64,000 bases of DNA from Paraburkholderia hayleyella (GCF_009455685.1 NZ_QPES01000001.1:1302001-1366000), one strand, 5' to 3'. Counted from the stretch's first letter, positions 44,272 through 53,813 are shown. Translations and numbers: made by a program. Notes: generated from the letters alone by a model not told the origin.

Positions 44272-44323
44272 GCTGGCTGGGCAGGCTGTGCGTGGTGTGA
44301 CGTGCCGCGCTGCCCGCGGGGGC

Positions 44324-45058
44324 TTACTTCATCTGCACTGAGCCGGACACACTGACGGTGACCGTTGTTGTGCCGCCTTCGATCGGCACGGGCGCTGACT
44401 GGGCGTTATCGCTGCTCATGGCGCGCACGCTCATCATCATGGGTCGTGGCGAGATGCCGCCGTTACGTCCGACATTCACTTCGCGGATCGAGTAGCTGCC
44501 GTAGCCGAAGGCCTGCGCGGCTGAGCTGGCTTGCTGACGGAATGTGGCAATGGCCTGGCCAGTCAGTTTCTGTTCGGCGGCACGCTGGGCTTCAGGTGAC
44601 AGCGAGAACTGCACGTCACCGACTTGCATGCCCGGAGCCATTTGTCCCGCGAGCTTTGATGCGGCTGCGAAATCGTGCGATTCGAGCACGACTTCAGTGC
44701 GGCCACGCCAGGCCGAGATGCGGCCATCACGATTGTTCGAAGGGCCAATGGAGAATGAGCCAGTGTGAGCGGTCACGCCAGTGACGCCTTTGGCTTTTTG
44801 CAACGCGGCATCCGCGTGCTGGTTGAGCGCGGTGGTGAGGGTGGCGGGATCTTTGGCTTCCTGCTCATAGAACAGGGTGATGTGGACGGTGTCCTGCGGG
44901 ACATCCATGCTGGACTGTGCATTGAGCGACAGCACGCCAGCTGGCTGGGATTGCGAGGCGTCTTGGGCTGCCACGGCAGCGGTTGGCGTAAACGCCAGGA
45001 TGAGCGGAGCGGCGCAGGCGCCGGCCAGCGCCAGAGCGAGTGCAGTTTTTCTGTTCAT
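44324..45058 (-). CDS. SIMPL-domain (DUF541) periplasmic protein
   Basis: A 244-residue exported protein. ATG 45058 (MNRKTALALALAGACAAPLILAF) has AAGGA upstream and a signal peptide cleaved near AVAAQ. The mature domain contains VLSLNAQSSMDVPQDTVHITL and the repeated ligand-like motifs of SIMPL/YggE proteins, which help resist oxidative stress by an unknown mechanism. It is convergent with lgt. Confidence 0.85.
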   Translation of the reverse strand: MNRKTALALALAGACAAPLILAFTPTAAVAAQDASQSQPAGVLSLNAQSSMDVPQDTVHITLFYEQEAKDPATLTTALNQHADAALQKAKGVTGVTAHTGSFSIGPSNNRDGRISAWRGRTEVVLESHDFAAASKLAGQMAPGMQVGDVQFSLSPEAQRAAEQKLTGQAIATFRQQASSAAQAFGYGSYSIREVNVGRNGGISPRPMMMSVRAMSSDNAQSAPVPIEGGTTTVTVSVSGSVQMK

Positions 45059-45217
45059 TATCAGGTTCCTTGCTTGAAGGTAATGCGCATGACGCACAGG
45101 ATCGCGCCATGCGCCGCCAGGGCCAACGGGCACGGGCGAGGCGCTCATGGTACCCGATGACGTAATGTTTGCGATTGGCCGGCAGCCTGGGTGAGCGAAT
45201 GGAATGCCGGGCGGAGC

Positions 45218-45261
45218 GCGGGCGAAACGCGGGCGAAACGCGGGCGAAACGCGGGCGAAAC
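45218..45261 (+). repeat. Four perfect 11-base tandem repeats
   Basis: GCGGGCGAAAC in four exact copies, eleven bases before the EVE gene stop codon side, in the gap between the SIMPL and EVE genes. An 11-base period would not keep reading frame, but no gene covers it. Confidence 0.95.
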
Positions 45262-45272
45262 GTTAAGCCGGA

Positions 45273-45740
45273 TCAGGCCGGGACGGCGAGTTGCTGGGTG
45301 ATGTAACGCCATTCGGCAGGGGTGACGGGCGTGATCGACAGGCGGTTGCCGCGGGCGAGTACCTGCATCTGAGCGAGCGCCGGATGCGCATGCAGTACGG
45401 CGAGCGAAAGCAGCGCAATTTTTTGCTTGAACACAACATCGACCAGTTGCCAGCGAGGTGTCTCGTGAGTCGCCTTCGGATCGAAATAAGGGCTTCTGGG
45501 ATCGAACTGGGTGGGGTCCGGATAGGCCATCGAAGCGACTTCGGCAAACCCTGCGATGCCAGGCTCCGGGCAACTGGAGTGATAAAACAGCACGCCATCG
45601 CCGACCTGCATCGTGTCACGCATGAAGTTGCGGGCCTGGTAATTGCGTACGCCGGTCCAGGGCAAGATGCGTTGGGGAGCCCGAGCGAGGTCGTCGATGC
45701 TTGCTTCGTCTGGTTCGGACTTCATTAGCCAGTAGCGCAT
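45273..45740 (-). CDS. EVE-domain protein
   Basis: A 155-residue protein, MRYWLMKSEPDEASIDDL, PWTGVRNYQARNFMRDTMQVGDGVLFYHS and GIAGFAEVASMAYPDPTQFD; these define EVE (PUA-like) domains, thought to read modified nucleic-acid bases. ATG 45740 is preferred; upward in-frame sequence is a Phe/Pro-rich chance extension. It is downstream of the 6S RNA on the same strand. Its target is unknown. Confidence 0.9.
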   Translation of the reverse strand: MRYWLMKSEPDEASIDDLARAPQRILPWTGVRNYQARNFMRDTMQVGDGVLFYHSSCPEPGIAGFAEVASMAYPDPTQFDPRSPYFDPKATHETPRWQLVDVVFKQKIALLSLAVLHAHPALAQMQVLARGNRLSITPVTPAEWRYITQQLAVPA

Positions 45741-45845
45741 GAGTCGGTGTGAACGTTGAAAGGCCGAAGGAAAAAAGGCAAAAACAAAAAGAAAGGGCAA
45801 AAACAAAAAGGGCAAAAACGGGTGACAAAAATGCGGCTGAAAAGA

Positions 45846-46060
45846 AAACGGCACCGGAAATACCGGTGCCGTTTGAATAGGTCCCCGCCATAGCCGCTAG
45901 GCCGGCATCCTGAACCTGGGGTTCAGAATTGGTCGCAGTTAGCAGCACTTCGGGTACATCAGACAGAGTGACGCGCACACCCGTGCTACAAATTTCCGCA
46001 ACCGTGCACAAGGCATTGGTTCAAGGAATGTATGACCTTGGCGAACCAGGCAGGGAAGCT
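45846..46060 (-). ncRNA. ssrS: 6S RNA with its terminator
   Basis: Downstream of zapA on the same strand, as in many proteobacteria. The closing stem is TCCCTGCC (near 46057) with GGCGGGGA (near 45884). The 3' half holds CTGAACCCCAGGTTCAGG, then GCCGGCCTAGCGGC, matching the order of the conserved 6S right arm, with a large unpaired centre between. A 12-base terminator stem AAACGGCACCGG/CCGGTGCCGTTT (45846-45874) followed by T-rich sequence lies at the end. 6S binds the sigma-70 holoenzyme and mimics an open promoter in stationary phase. Ends are approximate. Confidence 0.85.
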
Positions 46061-46127
46061 AATTAAACCTTAAAAACAGACTTGCTGCAGCTTGAATGAC
46101 GTGGCTTGCTACGTTTCGTTACTGCGG

Positions 46128-46442
46128 TTACTGCGTACCATATTGCTTGATCACAGTACCGAGCTGCTCGTTCATCTGGTGCATTGTACGCCGGATTTCC
46201 TCGGCGGGAAACGATTCTCCGTGACGCACGCTGGCTTGCAGCTGGATCAACTCCGAGGCTAGCGACAGTGCTGCCATCACCGCTACACGGTCCGTGCCGC
46301 GTACCGTGCTGTGCATTCGCACTTTCGACATTTCGGCGTCGACCCGGGCAACGGCTTCAAGCAGTGCGGCCTCGGTTTCGGGCGAGCAGGCGAGGCGGTA
46401 AGGCTGGTCGAGAATCGTGACTTCGATTTGCTTGGTGGTCAT
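46128..46442 (-). CDS. zapA: Cell-division protein ZapA
   Basis: A 104-residue FtsZ-bundling protein. MTTKQIEVTILDQPYRLACSPE is the conserved head domain; the C-terminal half (ALSLASELIQLQASV and EIRRTMHQMNEQLGTVI) forms the coiled coil. It overlaps the upstream coiled-coil gene by four bases, and a 6S RNA follows. Confidence 0.93.
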   Translation of the reverse strand: MTTKQIEVTILDQPYRLACSPETEAALLEAVARVDAEMSKVRMHSTVRGTDRVAVMAALSLASELIQLQASVRHGESFPAEEIRRTMHQMNEQLGTVIKQYGTQ

Positions 46443-46789
46443 GAGCGCTCCTTGCGGGGCATGCCGGCCAGCGAGCCTGATGGCGAAGCGGAAGCGAGCA
46501 GGTCAAGCGGATCGTCGGGCCCGGAGGGGGTTTTACCATGCGGCAGTTTTTCGAGAATGGCGTTCAGCCGTACCTGGGCATCGTCGATTTTTGCTGAGAG
46601 GGTGTCGCGTTCGGCCTGTAGTGCGTCGCGCTGGGCCCGGACGGCTTCGAGCTCGGCACGTGCGGCATCGCATTCAGCATGCTTGTGAGCCAGTTGGGCT
46701 TCGAGTGCAAGGCGTGCTTCGTGGTGTTGGCGGCTGATGGAAATCAGCTGGCCAATATTTTGTGAAAGTGTTTCGAGTTCGGTGAGCAT
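46439..46789 (-). CDS. Small coiled-coil protein, ZapB-like
   Basis: 116 residues. Residues 5-85 form a continuous heptad coiled coil rich in Ala, Glu, Arg and Gln; the C-terminal 30 residues are Pro/Ser-rich. The overlap with zapA supports a role in the Z-ring; this position is often held by a ZapB-like protein. Similarity to E. coli ZapB is structural rather than obvious in sequence. Confidence 0.75.
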   Translation of the reverse strand: MLTELETLSQNIGQLISISRQHHEARLALEAQLAHKHAECDAARAELEAVRAQRDALQAERDTLSAKIDDAQVRLNAILEKLPHGKTPSGPDDPLDLLASASPSGSLAGMPRKERS

Positions 46790-46994
46790 GTGCTGCGTCC
46801 TCTATAGGCTGTGCATTTTAGCGCGGAATAGAGAATGGTCTTAAAGAGTCTCGTTTCTAGATGTAGCACAACGCTGTCAGGCGACGTGCATCGAGGGCGC
46901 AAAGCATGCGGGTGGCAGCGGAGCCCAGGTCATTTTTAATGAGCGTTCGATTTTTCCTGACGTTGACGCGTGGCATGGGCACTTCTACACTGGC

Positions 46995-47244
46995 GCCACT
47001 TTTGGTGCCCGCGCCCGCTTGTCCATAGCGTGCGCAGTTAAACGGGAAGCAGGGAGCGAAGTCCGCCTGGACCTGAGCCAACCTGCGCTGCCCCCGCAAC
47101 GGTAAGCGACCGCATTTCGATGCAAATCGACCTGATACGCGCGTTTGGCAATGGTTTTGCCAGATGCGCGCCCATGCCACTGCGCAATGAGTTGCACGCG
47201 CGGGAAGGCCAGCCGATGAGTCGCCAGCCCGGATACCGGCCAAA
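46995..47244 (+). promoter_or_regulatory. Cobalamin riboswitch
   Basis: Leader of btuB. Recognised elements in order: TTGGTGCCC (47002-47010), AAACGGGAAGCAGG, the B12-box core GCTGCCCCCGCAACGG (near 47088), GCCACTGCGC, CGCGGGAAGGCCAGC, and AGCCCGGATACCGGCC near the 3' end. These match the adenosylcobalamin aptamer (ribosome-site or terminator control). It should shut off btuB and following uptake genes when B12 is abundant. Confidence 0.92.
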
Positions 47245-47401
47245 GTGAGCGGGTGCGATTCAGGCTGGATGGTGTGCTGTTTTGCCGCTGTGCCAACGCT
47301 TGCGTTGACAGCTGCAGTTGCGCCGGCACCAGGGCGCACCCCTTGTTACGCAATGGCCTGCGGGGAGCGGGTCGCGCATGCTATCCACAGGAAACCCTCC
47401 A

Positions 47402-49293
47402 ATGCTCACCCCCATCGCCCGCGCGATGCTGTGCTCTGTTGTCTGTTTGCCGTTTGCCACGTTATCGCTGCCTACGCGGGCTCAGTCCGCTGTGGCGGCT
47501 TCCCTCTCCGCGGCCAGCCCGCCCCCGCTGAGCAGACGCTCGCGCCCGTGGTCGTGACGGCGGGCCGTGGGCCGCAACGGCTGGCTGAAGCGATTCCGCA
47601 AACCACCTTGTTCACGCCGCAAGCAATTGCCGATACCACCGCCCGCGATCTGCCTGGCTTGCTCGAACTCGGCCCTGGCGTGCAGATTGTGCGCAATGGC
47701 GGCCCAGGCTCGCCTACCAGCCTCTTTTTGCGCGGTGCCTCGTCGACCCAGTCGCTCGTGCTGATAGATGGGGTGCGGGTCGATTCGGCCAGCCTTGGCA
47801 ATGCGCAACTGGCGCAGATTCCGCTCGATCAGGTCGATCACGTTGAAGTGGTCAATGGCAATGTCTCGGCGTTGTACGGCTCGGGGGCGATTGGCGGGGT
47901 GGTGCAGGTGTTCACCCAAGACGGGGGCAATCATCCGCCGCGTTTTAACTTCTCGGCCGAATACGGCAGCTATCACACGCAACGCCAGCAGATGGGCGTC
48001 AATGGGGCGCTCGATGGCGAGGGCAAGACCACCTTCAGCCTGGCGCTGGCGCGAGCCAAGGATGACGGGTTTTCAGCGATGAACCCGGCGCTCGCGCCGA
48101 GTGCGAATCCGAATGCCAACGGTTATCTGAACGAGAGCATTTCGGCCATGCTCAAGCACAAGTTCAGCGAGAAGTGGAATGCCGGCGTGCGTTACTTTCA
48201 GTCCAACGGCAACGATAGTTACGACAATGCATTTGGCCGGCCGACCGACCTGAACAATCTGTATAGCAAGGTGCAGCAGATATCCGTGTTCGCCAACGGC
48301 CAGCTGACTGACTGGTGGAAGACGCATTTCATCGTCGCAACGGGCAACGACCGTAGCCAGAATGCCGAGAACAACGTTTATACGTACCACTACAACACCG
48401 ATAACCGGCAATACACGTGGCAAAACGATTTTGTCCTCGCGCCGCAGCACAAGCTCCAGCTGGGCTACGAACATCTCGACCAGAGCCTTGACTCGGACCA
48501 GTACAGCGCGCCGCAACGTCATGTGAATTCGGGTTTCATCGGCTATACCGGGCGTCTCGGCGCGAACCAGTTTCAGGCCAACCTGCGGCGCGACCAGTAT
48601 TCCAGTTTTGGCGGGGCGAACAGCTACTATCTCGGCTACGGCTATGATTTCAACGAAAACTGGAAGGTCACGGCGAGCTGGTCGAATGCCTTTCGCGTGC
48701 CGAGCTTTAACGATCTGTATTACCCCTATAGCGGTAATCCGGCGCTTGCGCCTGAGCGCAGTCATTCCGTCGAGGCTGCCGTGCAATATGCCTCAGAGGC
48801 GCTCGGTGTGTTACGGCTCACGGCGTTTCAGACGCGCTATTCGAACCTGATTGATTACGCCCAGGTGAGCCCCGGTACCTTCGTCGCGCAAAACATTGGC
48901 CAGGCTAAAGTGCAAGGCGTTGAAGGCTCGTGGAGCGGGCAACTGGGCAAAACGGAGGTGCGTGCGGCGCTGACGTTTCAAAATCCGGTCGATGAAGACA
49001 AACACATTGATTTGAATCGCCGGGCGCGTCATTTCGCCTCGTTTTCGGCGAACCGTTCGATTTCAGGCTGGCGTGTCGGGGGAGAATGGCTCGTGAGCGG
49101 TGAGCGTAACGATACCGGCAATGCGCTGGGCGGCTATGGCCTTGTGAACCTCTCGGCGCGCTACAACATCACGAAAGCATGGTACGTCTCGGCGCAAATC
49201 CAGAATCTCTTCAATAAAGACTATGAACTGGCTTATACCTACAATACCCCTGGGCGAGGCGCGTACTTCACGCTGGGCTGGCAACAGCAGTGA
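47402..49293 (+). pseudogene. btuB: TonB-dependent B12 receptor, frameshifted after the signal peptide
   Basis: An outer-membrane cobalamin receptor. The true start is ATG 47402 (MLTPIARAMLCSVVCLPFAT), a signal peptide ending near TRAQ. Its frame runs to ASPPPLSRRSRPWS and stops at 47557. The mature protein (APVVVTAGRGPQRLAEAIPQT, plug domain SLFLRGASSTQSLVLIDGVRV, barrel to the C-terminal aromatic-ending strand YFTLGWQQQ) is in another frame to 49293. The shift coincides with a five-C run at 47522-47526; one more C joins ASPPPAEQTLAPVVV and makes one receptor of about 630 residues. A long mature-frame ORF reaching back to 47245 has no signal peptide. All else is intact. Confidence 0.9.
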
Positions 49294-49340
49294 GCGTGGC
49301 AGTCACTGCAGCGAGAACGTGCGCCGTGGGTTGAGGCGGG

Positions 49341-50396
49341 ATGTCTGAGCCGGCGGCGCAATACCACGCTGGCGGACGCCATGCCATGAACGGCCGGCGG
49401 GCGCGGCTGATCTGGCTGGCTCTGGCGCTACTGGCGTTGCTGGCGCTGCTGGCCTCGCTGGCGATCGGCAGTGTGCTGTTGACACCCCGTCAGGTGCTGG
49501 CGGCGCTCACGTCCTGGGGGCGAATGCCCGCGCAGGGCGATCTGGCATCCGACATCATCCTCACCCTGCGTTTGCCCCGCGCGCTCGCGGGCTTCGCTTG
49601 CGGCGCGCTGCTGGCGCTGGCGGGGGCGCTGTTGCAGGTGCTGCTGCGCAATCCGCTGGCAGAGCCCTATGTCCTGGGTGTGTCGGGCGGTGCGGCCAGT
49701 TTTGCGTTGCTCGCCATGATGAGCGGGGCCGCGTGGTGGTGGGTCAATGCCAGCGCCCTGGCGGGTGCGCTGGTTTCGATCGTGCTGGTGCTGGGTCTCG
49801 CGCACCGCACGCTGTGGCAGGGCGAACCGTACGATGCCTCGCCACGCCTGTTGCTGACGGGCGTGGTCGTCGCGGCGGGCTGGGGCGCGCTCATCACACT
49901 GCTCTTGACGCTCGCACCCGATAGCCGTCTGCGCGGCATGCTGTTCTGGCTGACTGGCGATCTGAGTGCGGGCGGTGTGCCCTGGGTTGCCCTCGCGGCC
50001 TTGCTGGTCGGGCTGGCGCTGATCGTGCCGGTGGCCGCGCAACTCAATGTGCTGTTGCGGGGCGATGTCGTAGCCCAGACGCTGGGTGTTCCTGTGCTGC
50101 GGTTGCGGCTGAGGGTGTATCTGGTGGCGTCGCTCGCGGCAGCCGCGGCGGTGACTACGGGCGGCACGATTGGCTTCGTCGGGCTGGTGGTGCCGCATAT
50201 GCTGCGGCTGCTGTTCGGCAACGATCAGCGCATGTTGCTGCCCGCGGCGGCGTTTGGCGGCGGTATCGCCGTCATGGGCGCGGATCTGGTGGCTCGTACA
50301 GTGATCGCCCCCGCGCAATTGCCCGTCGGCGTGATCACCGCTTTGAGCGGCGTGCCGGTTTTTCTCTGGATGCTTTTGCGCAGGCGGCGTGGATGA
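49341..50396 (+). CDS. btuC: B12/siderophore-type ABC permease
   Basis: A 351-residue FecCD-family permease with about ten helices. LRLPRALAGFACGALLALAGALLQVLLRNPLAEPYVLGVSGGA and GTIGFVGLVVPHMLRLLFG are the family hallmarks; the latter is the coupling helix contacting the ATPase. Under the B12 riboswitch and before btuD it is assigned to cobalamin import. ATG 49341 follows GAGGCGGG closely; an in-frame ATG at 49386 is an alternative. Confidence 0.9.
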   Translation: MSEPAAQYHAGGRHAMNGRRARLIWLALALLALLALLASLAIGSVLLTPRQVLAALTSWGRMPAQGDLASDIILTLRLPRALAGFACGALLALAGALLQVLLRNPLAEPYVLGVSGGAASFALLAMMSGAAWWWVNASALAGALVSIVLVLGLAHRTLWQGEPYDASPRLLLTGVVVAAGWGALITLLLTLAPDSRLRGMLFWLTGDLSAGGVPWVALAALLVGLALIVPVAAQLNVLLRGDVVAQTLGVPVLRLRLRVYLVASLAAAAAVTTGGTIGFVGLVVPHMLRLLFGNDQRMLLPAAAFGGGIAVMGADLVARTVIAPAQLPVGVITALSGVPVFLWMLLRRRRG

Positions 50397-51247
50397 GGTC
50401 CGGTATCGAACTTTCTTCCCCTTTTTGGCCTTTTGCCGTGGCACCCGCCGCGGCATCGCTCTGCGTGCGCGATTTGACGTTGCGCGCGGGGGGCCGCCTG
50501 CTGCTGGCGCCATTGACCCAGACGTTTGCGGCAGGCCAGATCTGGTGTCTTGCGGGGCCGAACGGCGCGGGCAAGACAACGCTGATTTCGGTGCTGGCGG
50601 GCGTGCTGCCGCCCGCGGCGGGGCAGATCGAGCTGGATGGGGTGGCGCTGGCGCACTGGCCGGCTATGGCGCTCGCGCGCCGTCGGGCATTGATGCCGCA
50701 GGACACGCATGACGCCTTTAGCCTGAGCGTGCTGGAAAGCGTGCTGGCGAACCGCTTGCCGCATCTGGCGGGCTGGGGCTGGGAGCAGCCCGCCGATCGC
50801 GTCGCTGCGTCTGCCGCGCTCGATACATTAGGGCTGGCCGCGTTGGCGGCACGCGATGTGCTGTCGCTTTCGGGCGGCGAGCGGCAACGGGTCGCGCTCG
50901 CGGGCGTGTTGTGCCAGGCGGCGCCCTTGCTGCTGCTCGACGAGCCGCTGTCGCATCTCGACTTGCAGCATCAGGTCGGCTGCCTTGAGGCGCTCGGCAA
51001 ATGGGCCGGGGAATCCGGGCGGATCGTCGTGTTTTCGTGCCATGACCTGAACCTTGCACGCCGTTTTGCCACTCATGCCTTATTGCTCGATGGCCAGGGG
51101 GGGGCGCAGGGCGGGCCGGTGCACGAGGTGCTGACGCCCGAACGGGCGAGCCGCGCATTTGGCTATCCGCTGGTGCTGATCCGGGACGGCGGGTATGAGG
51201 CGCTGGTGCCCGCGCTCCATGGCTATGCGCCGGGCTTGTGGCTTTGA
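50393..51247 (+). CDS. btuD: B12-type ABC importer ATPase
   Basis: A 284-residue ATPase overlapping btuC by ATGA. Walker A GPNGAGKTT, signature LSGGERQRVALA, Walker B LLLLDEPLSHLD, His-loop CHDLN are all intact. A run of eight G at 51097-51104 remains in frame. No periplasmic btuF is found in the window, so the binding protein is elsewhere. Confidence 0.91.
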   Translation: MRSGIELSSPFWPFAVAPAAASLCVRDLTLRAGGRLLLAPLTQTFAAGQIWCLAGPNGAGKTTLISVLAGVLPPAAGQIELDGVALAHWPAMALARRRALMPQDTHDAFSLSVLESVLANRLPHLAGWGWEQPADRVAASAALDTLGLAALAARDVLSLSGGERQRVALAGVLCQAAPLLLLDEPLSHLDLQHQVGCLEALGKWAGESGRIVVFSCHDLNLARRFATHALLLDGQGGAQGGPVHEVLTPERASRAFGYPLVLIRDGGYEALVPALHGYAPGLWL

Positions 51248-51344
51248 CTAAAAGCAAAGGCATGGCAAAGGCATGCCTGATAGGGCAAGACCTGCTGTGC
51301 AGGCCTTGCCGTTTCGCTGATTTTTCCCTTTCACCCGGAATCCC

Positions 51345-52439
51345 ATGAATGCTTCTTTTGCCGTGCCGGTTGTTGAGCCGCTAGACCAGACGTTACGTAC
51401 TGAGCTGCAACACCGGATCGACACCAAGACCAAACCGCCAGGCAGCCTCGGGCGGCTTGAGACCCTGGCGCGCCAGATGGGCCTGATTCAGCAAAGCCTG
51501 CAGCCGACCATCGAGCGGCCCGTGATGATTGTCTTTGCCGCCGATCACGGTATCGCGCACGAAGACGTGAGTTCGTATCCGCAAGCCGTGACCGCGCAGA
51601 TGGTGGCGAACTTTCTCTCCGGTGGGGCGGCGATCAACGTGTTGAGCCGCGTGAGCGGTGTCACGCTCGAAGTGGTCAATGCGGGCGTGGTCGTGCCGCT
51701 CCCGGCGGCAGCGGGTTTGATCAATATTCCGCTTGGGGCCGGCACGCGCAATTTTGCCCATGAACGCGCGATGACCCACGCTCAGGCGCTGGCCGCTCTG
51801 GAAGCCGGGGCCGCCTGCGTGCGCCGTCATGCGGCGCTTGGCACGAATGTGATCGGGCTGGGCGAGATGGGTATTGCCAATACCTCGTCGGCGGCGTGCC
51901 TGATGAGCTGCCTGTGCGGTGTGCCGATCGAAGAATGCGTAGGGCGCGGCACCGGTCTCGACAACGCCGGGCTGGCGAAAAAATGCAATGTGCTGGCGGC
52001 GGCGCTGGCGCATCACGATGTGGGCGCGAGCCGGCCCGACACGATGGACGCGATGGAGATCGTGGACGTGCTGGCAACCTTCGGCGGTTTCGAGATTGCG
52101 ATGATGGCGGGTGCCTATCTTGCCGCCGCACAGGCACGCATGACGATTCTGGTCGATGGTTTTATCGCGGGTGCGGCACTGCTGGTCGCGGATGCGCTGG
52201 CGCCAGCGGTCCGCGAATACTGCGTGTTTGCGCACGCCTCGAATGAAGCGGGCCATCGGCGCATGCTCGATTACTTTGGCGCGCAGCCGCTTCTGACGCT
52301 CGATTTGCGCCTGGGCGAAGGCACGGGCGCGGTGCTGGCGTTGCCGCTCTTGCGCGCGGCGCTGGCGATTCTCAACGAAATGGCGAGCTTCGAATCCGCA
52401 GGCATTGCCGAACGCGATGTCCAGGGTGACGTCCGTTAA
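51345..52439 (+). CDS. cobT: Nicotinate-nucleotide:dimethylbenzimidazole phosphoribosyltransferase
   Basis: A 364-residue enzyme activating the lower ligand of B12 as alpha-ribazole phosphate. IDTKTKPPGSLGRLE, FAADHGIAHEDVSSYP, GLGEMGIANTSSAA and the C-terminal LRLGEGTGAVLALPLL with the catalytic Glu are canonical. It lies 98 bases after btuD and overlaps cobS. Confidence 0.95.
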   Translation: MNASFAVPVVEPLDQTLRTELQHRIDTKTKPPGSLGRLETLARQMGLIQQSLQPTIERPVMIVFAADHGIAHEDVSSYPQAVTAQMVANFLSGGAAINVLSRVSGVTLEVVNAGVVVPLPAAAGLINIPLGAGTRNFAHERAMTHAQALAALEAGAACVRRHAALGTNVIGLGEMGIANTSSAACLMSCLCGVPIEECVGRGTGLDNAGLAKKCNVLAAALAHHDVGASRPDTMDAMEIVDVLATFGGFEIAMMAGAYLAAAQARMTILVDGFIAGAALLVADALAPAVREYCVFAHASNEAGHRRMLDYFGAQPLLTLDLRLGEGTGAVLALPLLRAALAILNEMASFESAGIAERDVQGDVR

Positions 52440-53229
52440 GGGCCCCGGCCCCTTGCGAGCCGGGCTGCGCGTGTGGTTGCTGCGGGAGCTGCGCTACTTC
52501 TTTACCGCGCTGGGGTATTTCACACGTATCCCGGTGCCCCGCTGGGTGGGTTATGAGCCGCATTACCTGAATGCGGCGGCGCGGTATTTTCCGCTGGTCG
52601 GCGCGCTGGTGGGCTCGCTCGGGGCGGGCGTGTATCTCGCCGCCTTGCGGCTGTGGCCCGCGCCGGTCGCGGTGCTGCTGTCGCTGGTGGCGACGCTGCT
52701 GGTGACAGGCGCGTTTCATGAGGATGGGCTGGCCGATAGCGTCGATGCGTTTGGTGGGGCTTATACGCGCCAGGACACCTTGCGCATCATGCACGATTCG
52801 CGCATCGGCGCTTTTGGCGCGCTGGCGCTGCTGCTGGTGCTTGGCCTGAAATGGCAGACGCTGGCGGCGCTGCCGCCCATGCGAGCGGCCTGGCTCATGA
52901 TCGCCGCGCATGCCGCGAGCCGGATGGGCGCGATCAGCTATTTGCTGACGCTCGACTACGTGCGCCCCGAAGGCCGGGCCAAGCCCGTGGCCCAGCGGTT
53001 GTCGAAGGCGGGGTTTGCCTGGGCGCTGGGCACGGGCGGTATCTGGCTGTTCTGGCCCGACTGGCGCCTGGGCGTGGCAGCGCTGGCGCTGCTGCTGGGC
53101 TTGCGCATGGCGCTGGGCCGTTATTTCGTGCGGCGTCTCGGCGGCTATACCGGCGATTGCCTGGGCTTCGCCCAGCAAGTGTTCGAGCTGGCGCTTTATC
53201 TGCTGGGGCTGGCATGGATCTCATCTTGA
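52417..53229 (+). CDS. cobS: Adenosylcobinamide-GDP ribazoletransferase
   Basis: A 270-residue integral membrane enzyme joining adenosylcobinamide-GDP and alpha-ribazole. FFTALGYFTRIPVPRWVGY, AARYFPLVGALVG, GAFHEDGLADSVDAFGG (metal-binding Asp/His) and IMHDSRIGAFGALAL are all conserved. The start is uncertain: ATG 52417 overlaps cobT by 23 bases; GTG 52426 and TTG 52405 are possible. Confidence 0.94.
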   Translation: MSRVTSVKGPGPLRAGLRVWLLRELRYFFTALGYFTRIPVPRWVGYEPHYLNAAARYFPLVGALVGSLGAGVYLAALRLWPAPVAVLLSLVATLLVTGAFHEDGLADSVDAFGGAYTRQDTLRIMHDSRIGAFGALALLLVLGLKWQTLAALPPMRAAWLMIAAHAASRMGAISYLLTLDYVRPEGRAKPVAQRLSKAGFAWALGTGGIWLFWPDWRLGVAALALLLGLRMALGRYFVRRLGGYTGDCLGFAQQVFELALYLLGLAWISS

Positions 53230-53813
53230 TGCGCCATCCGGCGCTAGCCATTGCAGAAGGTGTGTGCTACGGCGCGCTCGATGTGGCGCTAGCCGAGCCC
53301 CCCGAACAAGGCGCGCGGGCGCTGATGCAGCGGCTGCACAGGCTGGGCGCACCGGCTCCCGACGCCATGCAGTCGAGCCCGCTGACGCGGGCCGCTGCGG
53401 TGACCGCGGCGCTCGCGGCTCAATGGGGCCGCGACGGCGGCGGGGTATGGCACAGCGACGAGCGCTTGCGCGAGATGAATTTCGGCACATGGGAAGGCCA
53501 GCGCTGGGATGCGATCGAACGGGCGGCGCTAGAGGCCTGGGCTGCGGATCTTCTGGGCGCACGGCCACATGGCGGCGAAAGCGTGGCGCAGGTGAGCGCG
53601 CGGGTCGGGCAGTGGCTGGCGGCTGTTTCTTCTCATGATGACGCCGTGTTGCATGCCGTCACGCATGCGGGCGTGATGCGCGTGCTGGCAGCGCAGGCCC
53701 TGGCGCTGCCACTTGAACACTGCCTTGCATGGCCGCTTGAAACGGGTCGTATTGTCTGGTTGCGCCGTGCGCGGGCGGGCCAAAGCTGGTCACTGCTGCA
53801 TTGGAACGCCTGA
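53214..53813 (+). CDS. cobC: Alpha-ribazole phosphatase
   Basis: A 199-residue histidine phosphatase acting on the alpha-ribazole or cobalamin phosphate. MDLILMRHPALAIAEGVCYG shows the catalytic RHP (Arg7-His8); SSPLTRAAAVTAAL, EMNFGTWEGQRWD and VTHAGVMR complete the site. Starts inside cobS by 16 bases. It ends the B12 run; no kinase/guanylyltransferase (CobU/P) gene is present here. Confidence 0.9.
   Translation: MDLILMRHPALAIAEGVCYGALDVALAEPPEQGARALMQRLHRLGAPAPDAMQSSPLTRAAAVTAALAAQWGRDGGGVWHSDERLREMNFGTWEGQRWDAIERAALEAWAADLLGARPHGGESVAQVSARVGQWLAAVSSHDDAVLHAVTHAGVMRVLAAQALALPLEHCLAWPLETGRIVWLRRARAGQSWSLLHWNA

Noticed and set aside
47245..47401. Upward extension of the btuB mature frame to GTG 47245
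   Set aside because: It overlaps the riboswitch end, lacks a signal peptide, and a good signal peptide exists in the neighbouring frame from 47402.
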